Assembly: GCA_036897485.1 (NCBI GenBank)
Contig: JAYMTF010000201.1
Coordinates: 1-46,077, forward strand
From: Pelargonium nanum
Lineage: Eukaryota > Streptophyta > Magnoliopsida > Geraniales > Geraniaceae
Direction of reading: 5' to 3'
DNA length: 46,077 bases
The notes under the pieces were generated by a model. The model was not told the DNA's origin, searched no databases, and saw only the letters and a list, made by a program, of their open reading frames with translations. Positions 1 to 10,375 of the stretch are shown piece by piece (the first letter of the stretch is position 1; each line of letters opens with the position of its first letter). The position numbers and the translations under genes were made by a program.

Positions 1-1781
1 TATGAGTGTTAATCGTTGGTGTGACATCACCTCACTGGTCATGATTTATTAGTTTAGAGTCTCAACCTATAAATCATGACTGAGTTTTTTTTTTCTATAG
101 AGTAAAGGATGTTTATACCAATTAATTTTTTACTTAGACTAATAATAAGGTGATGACATCTCATTAAAAGTCATGAATCCAGGCGGGTCGCCCCGCAAAC
201 ACTTCACTTAAGTGAGTATGAATAAAATTTTAATGAAGAGTCATGGCTTGACAAATTCTTAACCATTTTTGATTGTTTGTTCGTTTCAGTTTTGTTTGTT
301 TTGTTTTTTTTGCTCATATTGCTTTTCCTCCTAATTTATTCCAACTAAAAATAATTTTACTCATTTTGAAAATGAGAAAAAGTAAACAATAAATATAGAC
401 TGAAATTCAATAATATCACGTGCTTTGTCCGTTGCAGTCATGAGATGCCAATCTTTCCTTTCACATTATATAATTTGAAACGTGCCACAGGATAGGGTGT
501 CATTAAACAATTATATGAGCATGATTAGACTTGGTTGGAGCATATGGTATATTTTACCTTAAAGCCAAGAAAAGGTAAGATAGATAAAGAAGCAACAAAC
601 CAATTAAGACATTGTTTGATATCTACCATTTCACATGACCATGTCATTTGCATATACAATATCTAGCATATCACATGTTTGTGTAACAAAATAAAAGCGA
701 TCAACATAATCTATATTTTATGAGGCAAAATGATGATTCACATATTATCTCGTATCCTTAAAGGAGACTAAAATCCCTCAAAAGACATTGAGCTCATGAA
801 GAAATCAGCTCCTTAAAATAGCTCTTCAGGAGTTTGCCTCATTTAAATCGCCGTTTTATGCATTTCACAAAACAATTTAGTGTAATCCTCCTTAGAATTC
901 TGTTTATGTGACACATCCTTTAAAAGGACTAGCATTACCAAACAAGCACTGATCCTTGCCTCCATCTCTTCAAATTCAAGCCAATTTTGATGGCCAAATC
1001 CAAAGAATCAACACCATTAAGTTTGGTGTTGTTTTGGGCATAGCTAAGTTCAGAGAGTCCTGAATATTTGTTAATATCTAAAAATGAGAAAGTAGCAAAC
1101 AGATATTTTGTATACCTTTCTAGTTATTATGATTGATGGGCTCAAACATATCATAAATTAAGCTTTCATTTGTATGTATAAACCAACAACTACAAGTCAC
1201 ATCATCCAAATTCCTAGATATTTATTCCAAGCATTAATAAATAATTACTAGTCATCAAATTGAAGTCTCTATCTCTTATCTTCACAAGAATCTTACCCAC
1301 AAGAAACTGAGAATTGGGAACTTTTCGGTTTTCTTTGCAATACAACCTAACAAGAATAATTTTCCGTAGGCCGTAGCCAAAGCAACAGTTCGTAGGAAAT
1401 TCAATAAACTAACCCTCCACCTTTTATATATAAATATATTTCAATTACAACATATCCTATCCGTCTTCCCAAAGGCCACCGTATTTAACTTTCATCTGAC
1501 TAACAGAATATTTCAAACATACTTGGTCAAGACAAAATTCGTAAGATAAAGAAAGGAAAAGAAAGCAGGTTTAGGTACCTCAATAACATCAACCAGCATA
1601 AGAATCTTGTAAAGGAGGAGCCAAAAGCAAAAGGAACCAAAAACTTCCAAGAAGTCCCTGTGATTGAGACTGATCATTACATTCCTTACGTCGTCTCATT
1701 GAAAAGTCGAACAACTGAGTTCAAGGGCTAATAGCACCATCCCAAACCACTTATTCTAAATACTATTAGCCCCTTAATCAA
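1..1781. other. AT-rich intergenic sequence
   Basis: This stretch lies downstream of the p34-like gene. It is AT-rich and has stop codons in every frame. I see no exon-like open stretch, no recognisable transposon ends and no RNA gene. The part next to 1781 must include the 3' UTR and poly(A) site of the p34-like gene, but no single signal can be assigned. Confidence 0.5.
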
Positions 1782-4322
1782 TCACATCTCCTCTTCATCC
1801 TCACTGCTTCCCCCAAACATTGTAGCCATTTTCAAGGCCAGCTTTGCAGCCATTTCTCTTCTTTGAAAATCAGGCATCAATCTCAAGTTACTGCGCATGT
1901 TCCCAATCTCAGACATCAGCTGTTCCAAATCCTCAAACTCGAAATGTTTACCCTCATCTATATCTGTGGCATTTTCAGCTTTTACCTCGGGTACCCCTTC
2001 CTTAATAGCTTCATCCTGCAAGGCAGTCGTTGATGCCGATGACTGGACATCTTCTTTATTGAATATGATTCCGTTGTCCTTATCACTTTCCAAACCCAAA
2101 GTATTCTGAACATCTGTCCCACTTGTAGATGGGCCTGCACTGTAACTACTCGCAGAAACCCATTCCTCTTCTGTGTCAGCCCAAGGTTCAGCTGAACCAG
2201 CCGATAAAATTTCATACTCAAATTCAAAATCAGATTCCTCCTCTGATAACTCTGAGCATAGATAATGAAAAGTATTCAGCACTCTTTTGAGTGATTAACA
2301 AATACAAAATATGAAATCGATAAAGTATGTGCATCAAACCTTCATTTTCAGGTAATGATGGCTCTGTTATTTTATCGCCAGATTTCAGAATCATTCCAGG
2401 CCACATATGAGCAGAAAGAGCACCATAAAGACGTTCAAGTCCTTGAGAATCACCATCGACTGACAAACCTATTTAGACAAAAATTAAGACAGTTAGAAAA
2501 GACCGTGACAAGGCATACACTTCAAGCTTAGATTCACAAATGTGTGCATATAAACTAGTTTGGCATTCATCTTGATGCATAATATGAATACATATATGAT
2601 TATAAGAAACCTACTAACTGAAACTTCAGGCAAACAAGGATGTTACATTTGTCAATTTCAGGGCTGGAAGCACATGCTTCAATGTATTCAATGTTAAGTT
2701 CACTGCACCATTCTAAACAAGATCTCCGAATCTCCATTGATGGCTCTACATCCCCCAATAAAGTACTTCCCTCAGTTTCTGAAATTCCATAATCAGCTAA
2801 ATCTTGATAAGGATCAGCAGAGTCACAGTCAGATTTCAGCAAGCGTCTTCTGTATTCAGCATGAACAGGATGATTAGAAACAAGATCCACCTTGTTCCCA
2901 ATGCATAATAGAATATCGAAGTTCTGAATGTCAGTGTGGGAAACCCAATCCTTAATCACTGCAAGAGATGTTAGCTGCAAATAATGGCACAAAAAGAAAG
3001 ACATCATATTCTGCCCAGAAGGCATACACATGCAGTTCTTATGAAGCGACAAAAGAATAAAACACAACTAAGCCATTTTCAAACAATATTGGGGTCGGCT
3101 AGGCTACAACGTTGAGATTCACATCATTCTTTTACAAAAAGAAAAATAATAATACAAATTAGAGTTATGGCATTAAATTTCATATTGCAAAAATCCAAGA
3201 ATTTATGGGGGCAGGCGCAAAAGCAAAAATGGTATAAAAGTAAATGGTTGAGACTCACATCGTTCATGTCGAATACCATCACTAATGCAGCCAGCTGGTT
3301 ATACATTGGAAGGGCCTCAATGGAAAACCCATCATTAAGATGACCAATCCATACAGAAACATCAGCAGAGTAGTACTTAGTGTTAATAGTCCACCTAGGT
3401 GATAAGAACCATTACAATTATAAGTACATATTTGGAAACAATGCACGGTTGGTTTCAATCTGTTTCAACAATATACTAATCAATAGCTTACCCCTGGACA
3501 AGTAATTCAGATGACGAATCAGAATCATCATCAAATTCCACAGAGAGTAATCCTACAATAGCAAAAAGGTCATTAACGCAAGTAATCAAATTGTTGAGAG
3601 AACAACAATCGACAATACAACTGAAGCACAACAAGCAGTCCCATGTGATTACTATATTCAATTAGCACCATAAAGCTACAAAAGACTACATTCACTAAAC
3701 AAACAAATTAACCTAGTAAAGAAGAGAGGGTACAAGGGATCATCTGGTACTGTGTTCATAAGCTTCTTCTTTTGTTCATCTTAAACAACATCAAAATTTA
3801 ATTTTGCTCGCACCAAGCTCTTATTACATAGTACAAAAGTGAATTCTCCTAAACAAGAGTTCATTGGTTCAAATGGGCATCTGGGTCAAAATCAATCCAC
3901 TTTCCTATCACTTAACACTTCAATCTAGCTAGCATCAAACCCACATCAGAAAATTTGCTAATATATTAAGTTGATGATGAAAACTGAATCCAGCAACTCA
4001 AAATCAACATTAATAATCCAGCAACTCAAAATCAAAATCAATTCACTTTCCTATCACTTATCTAGCTAGCATCAAACCCACATCAGAAAATTTGCTAAAA
4101 AATAAAGTTGATGATGAAAACTGAATCCAGCAACTCAAAATCAACATTAATAAGTAAAAGGAATCACCTTGATTAGATCAAATAGTAGCTACATAGATCA
4201 ATATAGGAAGAGAGAGGCTTACGAGAAACGAGGGTCCGCTTGCCGACGTTGGAGGATCCGACAATGAAGATACCGGGTCTCTTCTCCAGAGAAGCCCGAT
4301 CCGATTGCGTTGCATCACTCAT
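1782..4322 (-). CDS. alpha/gamma-adaptin-binding protein p34 (AAGAB-like)
   Basis: Six exons in phase: 4322-4223, 3552-3492, 3394-3259, 2974-2647, 2468-2340 and 2251-1782, giving 407 codons plus stop. The N-terminal part has a Rab-like GTPase fold. A degenerate P-loop GSSNVGKR is at residues 22-29, with Arg where Ser/Thr is usual, and a G4-type NKVD is at 126-129. The C-terminal part is acidic and Ser/Glu-rich and ends in EDEEEM, as in the adaptin-binding p34 family. The human homologue AAGAB is a cytosolic chaperone for assembly of the AP-1 and AP-2 clathrin adaptors; the same role in plants is inferred. The start is the first ATG before the P-loop exon. All introns are GT-AG. Intron 1 carries a tandem duplication. 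The Arabidopsis homologue I have in mind is At5g65960, from memory. Confidence 0.88.
3898..4153. repeat. direct duplication in p34 intron 1
   Basis: A segment starting at 3898 with CACTTTCCTATCACTT recurs from 4044 with few changes. Both copies share the stretches ATCTAGCTAGCATCAAAC and TGATGATGAAAACTGAATCC. The period is about 146 bp, and the second copy lacks a short piece after the first 16 bases. The duplication is wholly intronic, upstream of exon 2. Confidence 0.85.
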
Positions 4323-5268
4323 TTCCGTTTCTTTCTGGTTACGACAATTACCAATTGCTCGATCGATCGATCTAATTTTTCTTCTTTAAACCCTAAAATC
4401 CCAAATCTACCATGACAAAATGGAAATTGGGGGAGATATAATCAGCTGCATCTTCATCCAGAAAGAGAGCCAGTGTTTTGTGATCTTGACCTGTAACATT
4501 CCGCCACGTCCACAATTTGATGTTTCATAACAATATGTTCTCTGAAAGAGACAATCAAAATCACAGTGTGGAGAATGAAAATTTCCCCAAACTAATTTAA
4601 TTTACCCTCCTTCCGGATTACCAGGTCCGACTCTAACCCGACATAGAGGACCCGACCCGAATTTGTTCGGGTTAAAATGTAAAGATACAAACCCGCCAAA
4701 CCGTGTTGAGTGTGGGTACAGGTCCATTTTACAAGCTCTAAATTTTTCAGTCGCGCCATTTTGAATGATGACGAGCAAAACCTAAGCTTATCAATAAGTC
4801 TAAGAAGGTAAAACTCATGGAATGTATAAATTTTGAATGCAACCCCAACCTTTTGGGTTTCTCTCGGGGTATCGGACCCTCCCGAGTTCAAACATTATGC
4901 AGCCCGAACACACCTATAACCGGTTTTGGTGTCGGGTACCCGCGGGTACGGACCCATTTTGCCAGCTCTAATTCTGAATAGCACCGTCTAAGGGTAGAGA
5001 TAATGAGCAAAGTACGAGACCATTTTGCCAGCTCTAATTTTTAATGGCACCATGAGCAAAACCTTTGCTCGGAGATTGAAGTCTAAGAAATAAAAACTCA
5101 TGGAATGTTCAAATTCAGAATGCAACCTCAATTGTTTGACATTCTGTTCATGTATATATCAATACTAAGACATTTTAGATCTGTTACATATAGGTGAATG
5201 AATCTATAGAAACACATTCCAATAATCATTGTCCATGTTTACAATTCAGACTCAACTAATAAATCACT
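4323..5268. repeat. Intergenic region with degenerate repeats
   Basis: This is the space between the TST stop codon and the p34 start codon, so it holds the TST 3' UTR and the p34 promoter. Three diverged, same-direction copies of one motif occur near 4720-4855, 4949-5010 and 5019-5129. Each contains a form of CCATTTTGCCAGCTCTAATT followed by GAGCAAA. Two copies continue to AAACTCATGGAATGT. The segment 4620-4940 is also rich in CCCGACCCG/GGGTACCCG-like words. I read this as remnants of an unclassified transposon. No credible ORF is present. Confidence 0.55.
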
Positions 5269-8243
5269 TCACGCCCTTGCGCCAGCAGCAAAGAACTCGG
5301 TGATGACTTCCAGGGGCATTCCCTTTGTCTCGGGAACCTTCAAGAATATAAAGATCATCGAGACAACGCATCCACAGGCATACATTGTGAATACACCAGC
5401 AAGCCCAACGGAGCTCTGCATGAGAGGAAGTGTGTAGGTGATAATCAAGTTCCCAGTCCAGTACGTTAGAGCCGTTATAGTGATGCAAGTGCCACGAACC
5501 CGGGTTGGGAAGATTTCCGCGCACAGAATGTTCGGGATTACCCCAAACCCCATCACGAAGACGCTTAAAAAGACCAGAACACCCCCCGCCGATACCACTG
5601 CTGTCACCATAGGCCCCATGTCCACAATCCTACTGAAAATAAGGGCTAACAGTGCCACTATCAAGATGGGGATTGTATACAGCATTAGAGACCTGCAACA
5701 GCAAAGTAAATATCACACCAATGAGTCTTAAATGGCTATAAACTTGCATTTCATGTGAACAAATTGCCTATTCATGCCTAGTGATCATCATACATCACTA
5801 AAGACACAGCAAAAGTAAGAATTTCTTCAACAAAAACCAAGAATTTGAACTCATGAATTTCTATACTCAAACTTCCTTAAAGTGGAAATTTAAACAACTC
5901 ACCTTCTTCCAGCAACATCCATCAGCTTCATTGACAAAAATATGCAAGGAAGCATGCAAAATGTTACGATTGCACTTATGAAAAGAGATGCAGATTCGGG
6001 ACCGATGCCATAATCTGACAGAAGAGCTCCAACACCTGCTTCTTTGAGAATCTGAGGACCGTAGTAGAGAACTCCATTGATGCCGGCAATCTGAAAACAA
6101 ATTATATCATAAGGATATGACAGAACGAAGTTCCCGGGCACAAATATATCAAGTGTATGCTATGCTGGAGTTTGTGTTTGCTAGAGTAACACAGTTTGCT
6201 CCAAGTTTTATTTTACATTTATGATCATACAGTATAACAACTTTGTCGGCTTCAAATGATGTTTTTCTAGCTAGTTACAGTTATATAATTAAGGTTGTTT
6301 AAGAACCCATCTGTCCCAGAAAGTTTCATTCTCAATTTCAACATACCTTGATAGTTGACATCAGAAGATATTCAAATTTCAAGGAAAGAAATAAGAACAT
6401 TATCACACCACATACCAACAATTACGAATTGAAAATTAACATATTTGTACCTGCTGTAGTACTTGAAGTCCAACCCCAACAAACAAGGCGCGTTTAACTC
6501 CTGGTTCAAGAAGCTCGCGCCATTTTCCTCCTTTAGAAGAAGGTTCGGATGGATGAGCAGCCTGCTGTCCAACTGGACGCTGACTCATTTGACGGGATTG
6601 GCTGACCAAAGCAGCGGCATGAATGGGTCCAATCCCTTCTGAGGCATCACCACCCTGAAGTGAAGCCATTGAGCCGCGCTGAGAGATAGGTGCACTTCCT
6701 GGGTGCAAATAAACCCTCTGAGGTGCTCCTTCCTTCTCCGGCAATTTCCACGCTAACTGCCAACCACCTCCAATGTCACCACTGACTGGTTCACCACCAT
6801 TAATGCCACCACTAACATATCCCAGGTTTGGAGCACTATCACTGGATAAAGGATGAGGAGTGTCCTTTTCCATACTATTTCTTTGGCCTACGAGCAATGG
6901 GCTTCGCAAGTTGTCATCAGAGTAGGCCACGTCCGCATCAGATAAATGACCAGAAACATTTCTCGGGTTCTCAATATTCCAATTATCACTTCTGCCTATA
7001 TGTCCTCCAGACCCTAACTGTCCTCCTAATAATCCCGAACCTACCATGCTACTCATATTTGACTTAATCATATTTTCAACCTCGGGGTTCTTCTCATGAA
7101 CACTTCCAAAGAGAGTGACGAGAGGATCCTTGAGAGAATGCATGGAACTACCTTGGCGGGGCACCATGCAAGCACTACTACCCTGTGCACTAACGGGTTC
7201 AGCAACCCATGAATTTCCCTCCTCTTGTCCATACAATCTAATCTTGTTTTTCTCTGTTGTTTCCTGGTTACCATCAAGAGCATTCTCCGGAGCAATTATG
7301 TACTCTTCTAAGGATGCATCAGTCGCATTCCCAACACCTTCAAGTAGCAAAGCAAGCTCAGCTGTAGACAGAAGGAACCACAAATCAGCATCAAGCAAAG
7401 GTAATAACAAATTATCAACAGGAAAATCGCACAAATCAAATGACCTGAAACGTCTTCTTTGCCACGCAATCTCTGCAAAACCTGTTCGGCTTCTCTCATC
7501 CTTCCTTTACCAACGAGCCATCGAGGGGATTCGGGCAAGAAAAACACAGTTAACAAAATATAAAGAGCAGATGGAATCGAAAGAACTCCAAGCATCAACC
7601 TCCAGCTCGGTGATTTCATCAGTGACATCCCAAACACAGCACAGTAGGACAAAAACATTCCACCCGAATTGTTGAACTGTGGGATGGTGTTCAATTGTCC
7701 CCTTATTTCAGGTGGAGCCGTCTCGGATACATACACAGGAACAAGAGTTATAGCGAGACCACTCCCGAATCCATCCAATAGCCTCGCCAACACCAAGACA
7801 TACACATTGGGAGCCCACGACATTATCAAACCACTTATGAAAAACAAAACCGACGACAGTATCAGCACAGGACGCCGTCCCATAGCATCCGCCATGGAAC
7901 CACAGAAAATTGTGATAACTGTGGCTCCAAACAGCGCTGCTGCCACAATTAGCCCTTCTAGTTTTGGCTGAGTTTGCAAATCAAATTCAGTCTTGATATA
8001 TATAAGTCCACCTGCAAAAACACCCCCAACAAAAAACTAACAAACATACAGTAAAATGTTGAAATATTTTGTTCTTATATATTCATGTTCTCATTGATGA
8101 AACAATGACCAGATTTGTGACAATTGCATAAAAAATGTAATGGCAAAACGATGAATATACGAACCTGCAATGGTTGAATTGTCCCATCCTTGCAACAAAT
8201 TGCCAATAGCAGCAGCAAGCGCCACCAACACAGCTCCTCTCAT
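5269..8243 (-). CDS. tonoplast monosaccharide/sugar transporter (TST/TMT family)
   Basis: Five exons in phase: 8243-8165, 8011-7445, 7361-6451, 6090-5903 and 5692-5269, giving 722 codons. This is a major facilitator protein that, by family, imports hexoses or sucrose into the vacuole in exchange for protons. The N-terminal half has six membrane segments beginning MRGAVLVALAAAIGN, GRRP at about residue 71 and the sugar-porter signature PESPRWL at 186-192. A hydrophilic loop of roughly 280 residues, rich in Ser and Gly, follows; this loop separates TST proteins from ordinary hexose transporters and is the known site of phosphorylation. The C-terminal half has GINGVLYYGPQILKEAG, LCAEIFPTRVRG and PETKGMPLEVI. 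All key motifs are intact and the length is typical (about 720-750). The first ATG precedes the first membrane helix and fits family N-termini. Confidence 0.95.
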
Positions 8244-9060
8244 CTTCACAGCAAAATCACAATCAAAGTATCAAATTAGGTTGAAATTGAGAGAGTTTAT
8301 AAACAAAATTTGAGAGCAACAACATGTTATAGTCCCAAATGACCCTAAATTCATATGAAAATTCCCTAAATTTGAAAATTGACGCAACCATTCCTAATGA
8401 GGGATTGGAATGTACCGTTGGAGGGAAAGAGATTGTAAGAAAACAAAAACAGGAAGATAAAGTGCATTATCAGTTGCCCAAATAAGCTAATAAACACAAA
8501 GATTTGAAATATAAAACAAAATACAAATGGAAACAAATTAAAAGACAAGCCAAAATTCAAAAGGTTGAGAGTAAAATGACGATTCATTGGGTCAAAGTTG
8601 AAATGGTGGTTGACGCGCAAAAAGGCTGATCTGCACGCAGCATAATCGTCATGTCATGTGGGTCCTCCTATCAATTTACGAACATACAGACAAAAAAATG
8701 ATGAACAATTTAATGTACCTTGCCAAAATCAAATTCCTGAGAAGACTTGAAGATTCCAGAAGCCTATATTCGTGTGCAATTAATAATTGTTGGCATATAT
8801 TAAATACGCAGATGGATGAACCTGTGTTTTTCAAGCCGATTAGAGAAGTATTTGTTTTTTAAAAATTGGTATTGCATTACAACTCATACTCCTCCTCCTC
8901 TGTGTTTGTTTTTGTTGCAATGAATTGTATGTGATTGCGTCCCTAATTTAATGCATTCTCCTTCTCATTACCGTCCCATCTATCTCGTTATCACATTTAT
9001 AGACAACGGAGGTCTAAGGATTGTATCGGATCGGGTATGTTTAAGTTCATACCCATAAAA
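8244..9060. other. TST upstream region
   Basis: This region should contain the TST 5' UTR and promoter. It is AT-rich with oligo-A/T tracts. The open stretches at 8366-8620 (minus) and 8656-8862 (plus) have low-complexity compositions and match no family. I see no transposon ends here. Confidence 0.4.
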
Positions 9061-9063
9061 TAA

Positions 9064-9175
9064 CATGCACTCAGCAGGACAAGCGTTTGATTTCATTTGT
9101 TCCCTCGAGGTCTCAGATTCGAGTCCCAATGTTTGTACGCTTGCGGATAAAAAGAGAGGATAAAATTAGTATCAA
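9064..9175 (+). repeat. tRNA-derived SINE remnant
   Basis: A pol III B-box-like stretch, GGTCTCAGATTCGAGTCCC, starts at 9109. It is preceded by CATTTGTTCCCTCGA. The same arrangement, GATTTGTATTCCCTTTGAGGTCTCAGTTTCGAGCC, in spaced form, occurs in the intact SINE at 44865-45059. I read this as an old, incomplete copy of the same family. No clear target duplication or poly(A) tail remains. Confidence 0.5.
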
Positions 9176-9326
9176 CCCGACCCAACCTATAAACATTGGT
9201 CAAATTGATTTTTGGATGTAAATGAATTAGAATCCAACTTGTTAGCTCCAGTTGAAACCCATCCAACACACAAGTTCAATTGAGTTCGGACAAGCTTGAT
9301 AGAGAGTTGGAAAAATTATGGATACA

Positions 9327-9428
9327 TGTTAAAATATCCCACATTGAAAGAATGTGAATTATGTCGCCAATATACATTGGGTTCTCCACTTATAAGCTTT
9401 AGCTTTTGAGTTGGAATTAAGTTTAACA
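9327..9428 (+). mobile_element. solo LTR (TRIM/SMART-like), 102 bp
   Basis: The element begins TGTTAAAATATCCCACATTG and ends AAGTTTAACA, so it has the TG...CA ends of an LTR with terminal TGTTA/TAACA. It is flanked by a perfect 5-bp target duplication, ATACA, at 9322-9326 and 9429-9433. Its size and the TCCCACATTG word are typical of small non-coding LTR elements. There is no internal region or second LTR nearby, so it is best read as a solo LTR left by recombination. Strand is nominal. Confidence 0.65.
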
Positions 9429-9433
9429 ATACA

Positions 9434-10375
9434 CGTGTCTTTTTGTTTTTGTTTTTTTTTTGTGGGCCAATTTTTATGAATACTCATGGATCAACAGCTC
9501 TATTGACTGTTTATAAAATAAAATAAAAAACAGCTCTATTGATATGAAGATTTTGTGGATCACATATTGATAGGTCTCTGTAAATTTCATTTTTGTGGCT
9601 GCTTATGTGAGTGAAGAGCTAGATTTTTCTTTGAACAGCAAATTTCAGTTACATGAAAATAGGAAAATTGAGAATAAATTTATAATGCTAGAAGACACTC
9701 TTACATTTCTAATGCAAGGATTTACTATCTATTCATTAATGATATAATGAACATATTTAATATCTAGCCAATGAATCTTAAAGAATGAAAAAACATTTAC
9801 AAACTATTAATTTTAGGATTTAAGTTTATTCTTTATACATGCGTTATAACACAAAATTATAACTTTATAAGTAATAATATAATTTTATGGTCAACTTTTT
9901 AACTTGACCATATCTAAATAGTGATGATTTTTAAGGAAAAGGTCAAAATAAGCTCTCCTCGAAAAATGGGATTTCCATTCATTATTGGTGGTAGCAACTA
10001 GCAAATATAATCCATGAAAGAATATGGTGGAATGAGCATTCTATTTAAAAGTACCAAACATAAACTCTCCTACCATCTAGTATTTAGCTGATTGGCTGCT
10101 AACTCAATCATTAATAAACTATTTTGGTACAAGACTTTGCATGATCAAAATCTAATTTAACCCTACTATTTGGAAAACTAGACCTAATTACAAATCCACT
10201 AATTGAAACACAGCCCAACTTCATAATCTTTGCTTCCCTTGGTTTAGATCCAGGGAACTTGTTTTCCAAGTTTAGCAACAAAACAAAAATCAAAAGATAA
10301 CATTGCTTCAACTCACTGCAGCCATCTAACGCTATTGCTGTCATTAACTTGGATTGGTTGCCAAGGTGTATTACC
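9434..10375. other. Intergenic sequence downstream of eIF6
   Basis: AT-rich sequence between the solo LTR and the eIF6 stop codon. It must contain the eIF6 3' UTR. I see no coding potential or clear repeat structure. The minus-strand open stretch at 10111-10383 only extends past the eIF6 terminal exon in another frame. Confidence 0.45.

Noticed and set aside
9109..9127. Intact tRNA gene suggested by the B-box-like motif
   Set aside because: No cloverleaf can be drawn around it; it matches the SINE head at 44865-45059 instead.
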